In this document: positions 44,209 to 52,178 of the stretch, piece after piece | How the letters are laid out: every line of letters starts with the position of its first letter | How positions within the stretch are numbered: the stretch's first letter is position 1 | Assembly: GCA_036405135.1 (NCBI GenBank) | Contig: DASWYF010000036.1 | Location: forward strand, 1 to 64,000 | Direction of reading: 5' to 3' | Source: Verrucomicrobiia bacterium | GTDB lineage: Bacteria; Verrucomicrobiota; Verrucomicrobiia; Limisphaerales; JAEYXS01 | DNA length: 64,000 bases | Notes under the pieces: model-generated | What the model was told of the DNA's origin: nothing | Database searches by the model: none | Seen by the model: only the letters and a program-made list of their open reading frames with translations | Program-made: the position numbers and the translations under genes

Positions 44209-45593
44209 AAAACTTCATCTCCCTACTCGTCCGCCGAAACACGCAACCCCGTGCTGCCGGATTCCAGCCGGCATTAAGTGCGCGCCAGACGAAGCACTTG
44301 GCTTTTATAGCTCTCGCCGTTTTCTCGGCAGCCATTTCAAGTGCGTTTGCCGAAACCCTCCTCCTGAAAAACGCCACCGTCCACACCATCACCGGCGAAA
44401 CCCTTTCCCCCGGCAACGTCGTTGTGACGGATGGCAAGATCACCGCCGTCGGCAAAGACGCCAAGGCTGCTGGAGCCAAAGTCATCGACCTCACCGGCCT
44501 GCACCTCTATCCCGGCCTCATTGCTCCCGCCACTTCATTGGGCCTCACGGAGATCAACGCCGTCCGCGCCACGCAAGACACCACGGAAGTCGGCGCTTTC
44601 ACGCCCGATGTGAAAGCTTGGCTCGCCGTGAATCCTGATTCCGAGCTGCTCCCCGTCGCCCGTGCCAATGGCATCACGCACTTCGGCGTCGCGCCGATTG
44701 GCGGCACGGTGGCGGGTTACTCCGGCGTCATGCAGATGACCGGCTGGACCATCGAGACGATGACCATCCGCGCTCCCGCCGCCTTGCACCTCTACTGGCC
44801 AGAGATGGGCTTGAACGTGAAGCCCAAGGAATTCACTGCCGACCGCAGCAAATGGAAATCACCCGAAGATCAGGCCAAAGAACGCGATAAAAAGCTGAAA
44901 GCCATTGATGACTTCTTCGATGACGCGGAAGCCTATCGCAAAGCCCGCTCACTCGCGGATAAATCCAAAGCTCCCCTGCCCGTCCCTGCTTGGGAAGCCA
45001 TGCTGCCGATGCTGGAAGGCAAAGCACCCATCTTCATCCATGCCGATGAAACGCGCCAGATCAAGGCCGCGCTCGCCTGGGCGGAGAAACGCAAATACCC
45101 CATCGTCATCGAAGGCGCTCGTGATGCGTGGAAAGTCGCTGATGTGCTGGCGAAACAAAAAGTCCCCGTCATCTACGACCGCCTGAACGACCAACCGCCT
45201 ACGGACACGGATACTTACGAAGTGCAGTTTAAAGCCCCTGCTGTGCTGCAAAAAGCGGGCGTGAAAGTCCTCTTCAATGAAGGCATGGGCGCAGGCAATG
45301 CAACCTTCGCCCGCAATCTCCCACACACTGCTGGAACCGCCATCGCTCATGGCCTGCCGGAGATTGAAGCCCTAAAAGGCATCACCCTTTACCCCGCACA
45401 AATACTAGGCGTAGCAGACAAGCTCGGCTCTATCGAAGTCGGCAAAGAAGCCTCCCTCATCGCCACCGCTGGCCCCATCCTCGATATCCGCTCCACCGTG
45501 AAACACATGTGGATTAAAGGCGAAGAAATGAGTCTGGAAAGCCGCCACACGAAGCTCTACGAGAAGTATAAGAGCCGTCCGAAAGAGAATTAG
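44205..45593 (+). CDS. Exported amidohydrolase-like protein lacking the HxH motif
   Basis: A 462-residue protein with a GTG start that overlaps the preceding stop by 4 bp. Residues 13-27 (PQPRAAGFQPALSAR region) are encoded by a dispersed repeat inserted before the signal helix LAFIALAVFSAAISSAFA. The mature part has the amidohydrolase frame (NATVHTITGETLSPGNVVVT, later LGSIEVGKEASLIATAG), but the metal site reads YPGLIAPATSL without HxH, as in the first domain of the gene before. It is probably inactive as a metal hydrolase and may form a complex with the upstream protein. That is inference from coupling. Confidence 0.85.
   Translation: MKNFISLLVRRNTQPRAAGFQPALSARQTKHLAFIALAVFSAAISSAFAETLLLKNATVHTITGETLSPGNVVVTDGKITAVGKDAKAAGAKVIDLTGLHLYPGLIAPATSLGLTEINAVRATQDTTEVGAFTPDVKAWLAVNPDSELLPVARANGITHFGVAPIGGTVAGYSGVMQMTGWTIETMTIRAPAALHLYWPEMGLNVKPKEFTADRSKWKSPEDQAKERDKKLKAIDDFFDDAEAYRKARSLADKSKAPLPVPAWEAMLPMLEGKAPIFIHADETRQIKAALAWAEKRKYPIVIEGARDAWKVADVLAKQKVPVIYDRLNDQPPTDTDTYEVQFKAPAVLQKAGVKVLFNEGMGAGNATFARNLPHTAGTAIAHGLPEIEALKGITLYPAQILGVADKLGSIEVGKEASLIATAGPILDIRSTVKHMWIKGEEMSLESRHTKLYEKYKSRPKEN
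44252..44273. repeat. Palindromic repeat inside the amidohydrolase-like gene start
   Basis: This 22-base element with arms TGCCGG and CCGGCA recurs at 52053-52074 with one mismatch, there between genes. Here it is read in frame. Confidence 0.8.
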
Positions 45594-45665
45594 AGCGGAG
45601 GCTTACGAAGAACCAGCCAGAATATAAGTGCCAGCTTCCATTCTACGACTATCCTAGTCCCAAGT

Positions 45666-45878
45666 ATGATCGATTGGGTTGGAGCCACGCTGGTTGCTTT
45701 GTGCCTCTTGCTGGGAGTCGTTTCTCCATCACTGGGTTTTCTAGCTTTTGCGATGCTGATGCTGGCCGGAAAGGTGCTGGCAGCATTCACTTCGAAAATA
45801 AGAGTGAAAAGAAAGATCATCCCCCGAATACCAAAACCAGACTGCAAAGTGGGCCTCGGGAACTCTCACAAAGTTTAA
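45666..45878 (+). CDS. Possible small membrane protein
   Basis: A 70-residue frame with two adjoining hydrophobic stretches (VGATLVALCLLLGVVSPSLG and LAFAMLMLAGKVLAAF) and a basic tail (RVKRKIIPRIPK). The layout fits a small two-helix membrane protein. The evidence is limited to composition and an ATG start. It could be a chance frame between the amidohydrolase gene and the GT39 gene. No function is suggested. Confidence 0.35.
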   Translation: MIDWVGATLVALCLLLGVVSPSLGFLAFAMLMLAGKVLAAFTSKIRVKRKIIPRIPKPDCKVGLGNSHKV

Positions 45879-45917
45879 ATAGTCAAATCTCCACGATTCA
45901 AAACGATCCGAGGACAC

Positions 45918-45951
45918 AACTTTGAACTTTGAACTTTGAACTTTGAACTTT
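45918..45951 (+). repeat. AACTTTG tandem repeat before the GT39 gene
   Basis: The 7-base unit AACTTTG is repeated four times followed by a partial copy, ending 13 bp before the start codon at 45965. Changes in copy number would alter spacing between promoter elements and the start. Confidence 0.85.
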
Positions 45952-45964
45952 AGCCTCCCGCCCG

Positions 45965-47560
45965 ATGGGTCCATTGCTCGCTCAGCTTAAAATCGCCGTC
46001 GGTTATCTCGCCAAGCGCCTGCCCGCGCTGGCGGTGTTCCTGGCTGTCATCATCGGGTTCCAGTGGCAGGAGGAGGCGTATCGCAGCGAGTTCGGCGCGG
46101 AGCCGGATGAGGCGGCGCATTACGTCACGGGCCTGATGGTGCGGGATTACATCGCCGCCGGTTGCCCAGGCAATCCGCTGAAGTTCGCGAACAAGTTCTA
46201 CGAGCATTATCCCAAGGTGGCGCTGGGGCATTGGCCGCCGGTCTTCTACGCCGCGCAAGCCGCGTGGACGCTGCCCTTCGGCGCGAGTCGCGAATCCATC
46301 CTGGTCTTCATGGCGGTGCTGACGGCGTTGCTGGCGTGGACCTCGTATCTGGTGCTGGAGCGGCTGCTGGATGCGAGATGGGCGTGGTTCGGCGGGCTCC
46401 TGCTCCTGTTACTGCCGCAGATCCATCAATACGGCGGGCTGATCATGATGGAGATCCCGATGTCTCTGCTCACGCTGTGGGGTGCGCTGGCGTATGCGCG
46501 CTATCTGGAGAACGGCGCGTGGCAGGCCTCGCTGGCCTACGGCTTAATCGCCTCCGCGACGATCCTCACGAAATACGCCGGGCTCGCGCTGGCCTTCGTG
46601 CCGCTGGTGGGTTTGGTGCTGTGCGCGCGTTGGGCATGGCTGAAACGGTTCTCGTTCTGGCTGCCCGCCGGAGCGGTGGTGGTGCTGTGCGTGCCGTGGA
46701 TTGCCCTGACCCTTAAGATGGCGAGCGACGGCATGGCGGAGGAGAAGCTATCGCTGGGGTTCATCCTGAAGGCGGCCCCTTACTTCATCGGCAAGATCGA
46801 GGCGACGATGGGCATCGCCCTGCTGGCGTTCGCGCTGGTGGGATTGATCGCGAGCTGGGCCATGAAGCCACTGCAACGTCCCGTGCTCGCCTCCTTGATC
46901 GGCTTGATGACGGGCACTTACCTGCTCTACCTGCTGGTGCCTGCGGGGCTTGAGGCGCGTCACATGACGCCCATCCTCGCCCCCGCGATCATCTTCGCCC
47001 TGCTGGGCATGAAGACGATCTCCGAGCTGCTCGTGCAGAAGGGCATGGCGGGCACGACGGCTTGCGCGCTGACCGTCGCAGTAGGCGTCGCCGGATTCGC
47101 CATCGAGACGTTCCGACTGAAACCGAAGGGTTATCGCGGTTACGAAGCCATCGCGCAAAAACTTCAAGCGGAAGCGCCGGAGCCGAAGACCATCGTGCTC
47201 GTGTCCTCCGATGCGCGTGGTGAAGGCATGTTCGTATCCGAGGTCGCCCTCGGCGAGAAACGCCTCGACACCATCGCGAAACGCGCGAGCAAGCTGCTGG
47301 CGAAGAGCGGTTGGGCGGGCGGCAGTTACGAGGCGAAAGCCAAGAGCGCGGAGGAGACGTTCGATATCTTGGAGAAAGAGGGCGTTCAATTCCTCATCAT
47401 CGACCGCACCATCCCCGCCCGCTTGAAGGCCAAGCACCATGAGCTTCTCGAGAACGCCGTGGCCGCCGCCGGTGACAAATGGAAGCTGGTGGGCAAATAC
47501 CCCATCACGCGGGCGGATGAAGTTGTGCCGGAGGGATTGGAGATTTACCGGCTCAAATAG
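45965..47560 (+). CDS. GT39 / ArnT-like membrane glycosyltransferase
   Basis: A 531-residue membrane protein of the GT-C fold. After a first helix (LPALAVFLAVIIGFQW) comes the characteristic acidic loop EFGAEPDEAAHYVTG, containing the catalytic-type Asp-Glu before an aromatic/His region. About ten helices follow up to residue 390. A soluble periplasmic domain forms the last 140 residues. Enzymes of this kind use polyprenyl-phosphate sugars as donors. It opens a run of glycan genes; the GT2 gene starts 42 bp later and could make its lipid-linked donor, since that protein resembles dolichyl-phosphate mannose synthase. Confidence 0.88.
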   Translation: MGPLLAQLKIAVGYLAKRLPALAVFLAVIIGFQWQEEAYRSEFGAEPDEAAHYVTGLMVRDYIAAGCPGNPLKFANKFYEHYPKVALGHWPPVFYAAQAAWTLPFGASRESILVFMAVLTALLAWTSYLVLERLLDARWAWFGGLLLLLLPQIHQYGGLIMMEIPMSLLTLWGALAYARYLENGAWQASLAYGLIASATILTKYAGLALAFVPLVGLVLCARWAWLKRFSFWLPAGAVVVLCVPWIALTLKMASDGMAEEKLSLGFILKAAPYFIGKIEATMGIALLAFALVGLIASWAMKPLQRPVLASLIGLMTGTYLLYLLVPAGLEARHMTPILAPAIIFALLGMKTISELLVQKGMAGTTACALTVAVGVAGFAIETFRLKPKGYRGYEAIAQKLQAEAPEPKTIVLVSSDARGEGMFVSEVALGEKRLDTIAKRASKLLAKSGWAGGSYEAKAKSAEETFDILEKEGVQFLIIDRTIPARLKAKHHELLENAVAAAGDKWKLVGKYPITRADEVVPEGLEIYRLK

Positions 47561-47602
47561 GACTGGCACCACCCTGTCCGTTTCCCTACAGTCCCTGCGA
47601 TT

Positions 47603-48343
47603 TTGAATACGAAAGAAGCCATTCTGCACGCGACGAAGAACGACGACCTGGCCCCCTGCGCCAGCGTCGTGATGCCCGTCTACAATGAAGAGGCCACCGT
47701 GGCGGAGGTCATCCGCGTGGTGCTCGAGCAAAAGCCCGTGCAGGAATTGGTGGTTGTGGATGATTGCTCCAAGGACGGCACCTATGCCGTGCTGCAAAAG
47801 CTCGCCGCCGAGAATCCGCGCATCCAGCTCTATCATCACGAAGTGAACCAGGGCAAAGGCGCCGCGCTCCGCACCGCCATCAGCAAAGCCACCTGCCCCA
47901 TCGTGCTGATCCAGGACGCCGATCTCGAATACGATCCCACGGAGTATTACCTGCTCTTGCGCCCGATTCTCGCTGACCGCGCGGACATCGTTTACGGCTC
48001 ACGCTTCCTCGGTTCGGGTTCGCACCGCGTGCTCTACTACTGGCACTCCATCGGCAACAAGATCCTCACCACGCTGTCCAACATGTTCACGAACCTGAAC
48101 CTGACGGACATGGAGACGTGCTACAAAGTCTTCCGCCGCGAGATCATCCAGAAAGTGAAGATCGAGGAGAACCGCTTCGGCTTCGAACCCGAGATCACCG
48201 CAAAGATCGCCAAGCTCGATACCCGCATCTACGAGGTCGCCATCTCCTACTACGGCCGCACTTACGCCGAAGGCAAAAAGATCGGCTGGAAAGACGGTGT
48301 CAGCGCCCTCCGCTGCATCTTGAAGTACAATCTCTTCAACTGA
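47603..48343 (+). CDS. GT2 glycosyltransferase, polyprenyl-phosphate sugar synthase-like
   Basis: A 246-residue protein with a TTG start. The GT-A fold motifs are [33 protein letters not shown] and the metal-binding [10 protein letters not shown]. The C-terminal region [16 protein letters not shown] and [17 protein letters not shown] is characteristic of dolichyl/polyprenyl-phosphate mannose or glucose synthases. No membrane helices are seen. It probably charges undecaprenyl phosphate with a sugar on the cytoplasmic side, for use by GT-C enzymes such as the adjacent GT39. The methyltransferase gene starts 2 bp after it. Confidence 0.9.
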   Translation: MNTKEAILHATKNDDLAPCASVVMPVYNEEATVAEVIRVVLEQKPVQELVVVDDCSKDGTYAVLQKLAAENPRIQLYHHEVNQGKGAALRTAISKATCPIVLIQDADLEYDPTEYYLLLRPILADRADIVYGSRFLGSGSHRVLYYWHSIGNKILTTLSNMFTNLNLTDMETCYKVFRREIIQKVKIEENRFGFEPEITAKIAKLDTRIYEVAISYYGRTYAEGKKIGWKDGVSALRCILKYNLFN

Positions 48344-48345
48344 TC

Positions 48346-49062
48346 ATGTCGAGTCGCCCCAATGAATTCGCGCTGACGAACAACTTCGAGTTCGAAGCCC
48401 TGAAGCAGGCGGAGAATTACCGCAAACGCCTCCTCATCGAATTCGGCCCGCATCTGCAAGGTGACGTCATCGAGGTCGGCGCGGGCATCGGCCAGATCAC
48501 CACCATGGTGAAAGCATTGCCCGCCGTGAAATCCGTCCTCGGCATCGAGCCCGACCCCGATTTTTGCGCCATGTTCAAGGCGACCGTGCCGGACATCCCG
48601 CTAATCCGCGGTACCGTCAGCGCCTTGAACGAAGGTTCTCAATGGGATGGCGTCGTGTGCATCAATGTGCTCGAACACATTCAGGATGACGTCGATGAAT
48701 TGAAGCGTTACGCCAAACTCCTTAGCCAACGCAATGGTCGCCTCTGCCTCTTCGTCCCTGCGCGACCTGAGATCTACGCGCCCATTGACAAAGACTTCGG
48801 CCACTTCCGCCGTTACAAGAAGCACGAACTTCAGCAGAAGCTCACGGAAGCCGGATTCGACATCATCCGCCTGCAATACTTCAACGTCACCGGCTACTTT
48901 GCTTGGTGGTTGAACTTCTGCGTGTTGAAGAAACGCCAGTTCGAAGTTGGCTCCGTCCGCATGTTCGACCGCATCATCTTCCCCGTCACCAGCACCGTAG
49001 AAAGCTGGCTCCCCGCCCCCCCCTTCGGCCAAAGTTTGTTAGCCGTCGCCGAAGCCAAGTAA
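48346..49062 (+). CDS. Class I SAM-dependent methyltransferase
   Basis: A 238-residue protein from the ATG at 48346. The Rossmann motifs are DVIEVGAGIGQITTMV (motif I), GIEPDPDF (acidic loop binding the ribose) and WDGVVCINVLEHIQDDVDEL (motif IV). The C-terminal part has HFRRYKKHELQQKLTEAGFD, typical of Methyltransf_11/12 enzymes of surface glycan or lipid pathways. It starts 2 bp after the GT2 gene, so they are translated together. The acceptor is unknown. Confidence 0.92.
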   Translation: MSSRPNEFALTNNFEFEALKQAENYRKRLLIEFGPHLQGDVIEVGAGIGQITTMVKALPAVKSVLGIEPDPDFCAMFKATVPDIPLIRGTVSALNEGSQWDGVVCINVLEHIQDDVDELKRYAKLLSQRNGRLCLFVPARPEIYAPIDKDFGHFRRYKKHELQQKLTEAGFDIIRLQYFNVTGYFAWWLNFCVLKKRQFEVGSVRMFDRIIFPVTSTVESWLPAPPFGQSLLAVAEAK

Positions 49063-49110
49063 CCGCAGTGATTTCATGTCATTGAGCAGACGCCCTCGCC
49101 CACCGTAGTG

Positions 49111-49132
49111 GGACAGGCGCCACCGCCTGTCC
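49111..49132. repeat. Perfect 9-bp palindromic element
   Basis: GGACAGGCG pairs perfectly with CGCCTGTCC across a CCAC loop, in the gap between convergent genes. There is no T-run. The sequence is of a kind widespread between genes in planctomycetes and verrucomicrobia; it may still act as a transcript end. Confidence 0.7.
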
Positions 49133-49196
49133 AGCCTCCCCAACCTTTTCCCTTCGCTACCTCCGCGTCCTTCTGTTTAAACCTCTCTGTCTAAAG

Positions 49197-50438
49197 TCAT
49201 CTTCCCTTCGCCATCTCAATCGTTCGCGTCAGATACTCCTCAAACTGATCCGTCACCGATCCCCAACTAAACTTCTCACACACCAGCTTCCGCGCATTAC
49301 CACCGATTCGCGCCCTCTCCTCCGGTGACTTCAACAACGCGATCACCGCATCCGCAAACGCGTTCGGTTCATCCTCCAACCGGATATCCTGCTTGTCCGT
49401 GATATCCAATCCCTCCGCCCCCACCCGCGTAGACACCACCGGCAAAGCCATCGCGAGCGCCTCATAAATCTTGATGCGCGTTCCCCCACCCGCGCGCAAC
49501 GGCACAACCATCACCGATGCGTCGTTCAAGTGCGGCCGCACATCCGGCACCGTGCCAGTGATGATGATGGATGGATCCGCCTTCGCCAGCGCCAGCACCT
49601 TCTCCGGTGGCTTGCGCCCCACGATCACAAACGTCGCCTGCGGATCCGCCGCCTTGATCCTCGGCCAGATCGCCTCATTGAAATACAACACGCAATCGAT
49701 GTTCGGCTGCCAATCCATCGATCCAAGGAATACGATCTTGCCCGGCTTCGCTGGCTGTGTGGATGGCTGGAAAAACTCCACGTCAACCCCCGTCGGCACA
49801 CTCCCCAAAACATTCGTGAGCCCGTAATCCTTCCGCATCAGCTCACAGTCATTGTCCGACACCCCCACCACCGCATCGAACTTCTCGCAAAACTCCCGCT
49901 CCACCGTGCGCAGCCGCTGCCATTGCTGGTTAAAATACCATTTCTTCAACCCCGTCGCATTCGCCGCCATGCGCTCCCAGATCAGCGCCTCCACATTATG
50001 TTGGAATAAAAGACACGGCGTCTTTGGACGAAAGCTCCCATGAAACACACTCGGCGCTGGCGTCAAAAAATCGCACACCATCACATCCATCGCCCCCTCA
50101 CCATCCAGCTTCGCAATGATCTGCTCCCAAGGCTTCGACCGATACTTGTCGATCACATACGGATTCCGGCTAAACAAAAAATTGGATCCCAGTTCAGCCA
50201 CGAACTTTGGCGAGCCCTTCGGCGTCTCCTGCCAGTCGATCCACGTCTGCGTACGCGAATACTCGCTCGCCTGTGCCGTGTGCTGCCGCGCCGTTGGGTC
50301 CAGCGCCACGTAATGCACCGGATGCCTCCGGTTCAATTCCTTCAACATCTGGTACGTGCGGATCTTCCCGCCCGTATCCACCGGATGCAGCGGCCCACTC
50401 TTCAACCACACGATACGCCATGGCTTCTTCTCACTCAT
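49197..50438 (-). CDS. GT4-type glycosyltransferase
   Basis: A 413-residue protein from the ATG at 50438; a TTG at 50471 is also open. Two Rossmann-like halves are seen. The C-terminal half has the GT4 features GKIVFLGSMDWQPNIDCVLYF, then VPLRAGGGTRIKIYEALAMA, the donor-binding E-x7-E region, and LPVVSTRVGAEGLDI. The N-terminal half has PVDTGGKIRTYQMLKELNRR, which resembles enzymes of exopolysaccharide/PEP-CTERM-type loci. It transfers a sugar from a nucleotide donor in the cytoplasm. It faces the methyltransferase gene (convergent) and is divergent from the dehydrogenase gene. Confidence 0.92.
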   Translation of the reverse strand: MSEKKPWRIVWLKSGPLHPVDTGGKIRTYQMLKELNRRHPVHYVALDPTARQHTAQASEYSRTQTWIDWQETPKGSPKFVAELGSNFLFSRNPYVIDKYRSKPWEQIIAKLDGEGAMDVMVCDFLTPAPSVFHGSFRPKTPCLLFQHNVEALIWERMAANATGLKKWYFNQQWQRLRTVEREFCEKFDAVVGVSDNDCELMRKDYGLTNVLGSVPTGVDVEFFQPSTQPAKPGKIVFLGSMDWQPNIDCVLYFNEAIWPRIKAADPQATFVIVGRKPPEKVLALAKADPSIIITGTVPDVRPHLNDASVMVVPLRAGGGTRIKIYEALAMALPVVSTRVGAEGLDITDKQDIRLEDEPNAFADAVIALLKSPEERARIGGNARKLVCEKFSWGSVTDQFEEYLTRTIEMAKGR

Positions 50439-50651
50439 CAAGGCCCTAAGTTGTCCTTGGAACGTTCTCAAGACAAGCCATCGCTATCCTCTTCTACCTA
50501 TTCTCTCCAATACATCTGTGATTAAAATCTTCCCCGTCTCTCGGCTTGCTCCCCACTCATGTTCCCGCCAAAGTCTCCGCGTCACACGGCAATTTGCCTG
50601 CAATGAATCAAAGTTGGGTCCTGTCGGACCTGGCCCTATATTTGAACCACG

Positions 50652-51965
50652 GTGAAAGTAAGCGTTTTTGGATTAGGTTACGTCGGCGCGGTCATCACCG
50701 CGTGTTTCTCCCGTCAGGGCCACACCGTCATCGGTGTGGATACCGATGCTTTCAAAGTCGGCCAGATCAACGCTGGCAAATCCCCCATCATCGAGCCCGA
50801 GCTCGAGAAGATGCTGGGCGAAGGTGTCGCCGCCGGTCGCGTCAGTGCCACTGCCGATTACAAAGCCGCCGTCCTCGACAGCGAAGTCTCCATGATCTGC
50901 GTTGGCACGCCATCGAAGACCGATGGCAGCATCGACCTCACCTACATCCGCCGCGTCTGCGAAAACATCGGCGAAGTTCTGCGTGATAAACCCTCACGCC
51001 ACATCGTCGTCATCCGCTCCACCATGTTGCCTGGCTCCATCGATGGCACCGTGATCCCCGCCTTGGAGAAAACGTCCGGCAAGAAAACCGGCCTCGGCTT
51101 CGGCGTCGGCATCAATCCCGAATTCCTGCGCGAATCCACCGCCGTCCATGATTTCTACAACCCGCCCAAGACCGTCATCGGCACGGAATCCGAAGAAGAT
51201 TTCCTGAAGATCGCCGAGCTTTACGACGGCATTCCCGGCCCCATGGTCCATGCCAATGTCCGTACCGCCGAGATGGTGAAGTATGCCGACAATTGTTTCC
51301 ATGCCCTGAAGATCGTTTTCGCGAACGAGATCGGCCGCGCCAGCAAAGCCCTCGGCTCCAATGCCGATGAAGTCATGCGCATCTTCTCTCTGGATACCAA
51401 GCTGAACCTCTCCCCCGTTTATCTGAAGCCCGGCTTCTGCTACGGCGGCTCCTGTCTGCCGAAAGACCTCCGCGCCATCGCTGCCGCTGGTCGTTCCTTC
51501 GGTGTGGAGCTTCCCCTCATGGAAGGCATCGGCCTTAGCAACGACGCCCATTTCAACAGCGCCTTCCGCTACCTGCTTGAGCAAAAGGAAGAACCCATCG
51601 CCGTCCTCGGCTTCGCCTTTAAGGCCGGCACCGATGACCTCCGCGAATCTCCCGTGGTCAAGCTCATCGAGGAACTCATGAAGGCGGGCAAGCAAGTGCG
51701 TATCTACGATCGCAACGTCTCACCCGAACGCCTCATCGGTGCGAACAAGAAATTCATCGAAACCCACCTGCCCCACCTCAGCCACCTCATTGTCGGCTCC
51801 GTCGAGGAACTGGTGAAAGGTGCCAAGATCATCGTCATCGGCAACGGCAACGACGAAGCCCGCGCCTTGCTCCCCAACTTGGGTCACGAAATCAAAGTGG
51901 TAGACCTCGTCTCCGGCGGTATCAAAACAGCCACCAAAGCCATCATCTGGCGCCCCTGCGCCTAA
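50652..51965 (+). CDS. algD: Nucleotide-sugar dehydrogenase, GDP-mannose 6-dehydrogenase type
   Basis: A 437-residue protein with a GTG start. It oxidises a sugar nucleotide twice with NAD+, through a thioester on the catalytic Cys. The NAD-binding start is KVSVFGLGYVGAVITACFSR. Then come VVIRSTMLPGSIDG, NPEFLREST, AEMVKYADNCFHALKI and the active site FCYGGSCLPKD, with the Cys at residue 268. The total length, the Cys position and FKAGTDDLRESPVV all agree with AlgD, so GDP-mannose is the likely substrate and GDP-mannuronate the product. UDP-glucose remains possible. It would supply uronic acid to the nearby glycan pathway. Confidence 0.9.
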   Translation: MKVSVFGLGYVGAVITACFSRQGHTVIGVDTDAFKVGQINAGKSPIIEPELEKMLGEGVAAGRVSATADYKAAVLDSEVSMICVGTPSKTDGSIDLTYIRRVCENIGEVLRDKPSRHIVVIRSTMLPGSIDGTVIPALEKTSGKKTGLGFGVGINPEFLRESTAVHDFYNPPKTVIGTESEEDFLKIAELYDGIPGPMVHANVRTAEMVKYADNCFHALKIVFANEIGRASKALGSNADEVMRIFSLDTKLNLSPVYLKPGFCYGGSCLPKDLRAIAAAGRSFGVELPLMEGIGLSNDAHFNSAFRYLLEQKEEPIAVLGFAFKAGTDDLRESPVVKLIEELMKAGKQVRIYDRNVSPERLIGANKKFIETHLPHLSHLIVGSVEELVKGAKIIVIGNGNDEARALLPNLGHEIKVVDLVSGGIKTATKAIIWRPCA

Positions 51966-52178
51966 CTTGGTAAGCAGCGCAGATTCTCATCGGCAGAACG
52001 GTGGATTATTTGGTCAGTCGCGAATTTAAAGACCGACGAAGCCTGAACCCCTTGCTGCCGGATTCCATCCGGCAGTAATTTGTCATCCGCCGTAGCCGTC
52101 AAATTCCCTAATTCACCATCTATTCCAACTCTTGTCTCGATGTTCGGAGTCGGGAGTTCGATGTTTCCGCTATCCCGT
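51966..52178. repeat. Intergenic region with dispersed repeats
   Basis: It contains the 22-base palindromic element at 52053-52074, shared with 44252-44273, and a TGTCTCGATGTTCGGAGTCG module at about 52135. There is no gene. It separates two convergent genes. Confidence 0.7.

Noticed and set aside
46748..47839. 363-codon minus-strand frame inside the GT39 gene and over the GT2 start
   Set aside because: Same pattern of His/Arg-rich low-complexity translation; it overlaps two well-supported genes.
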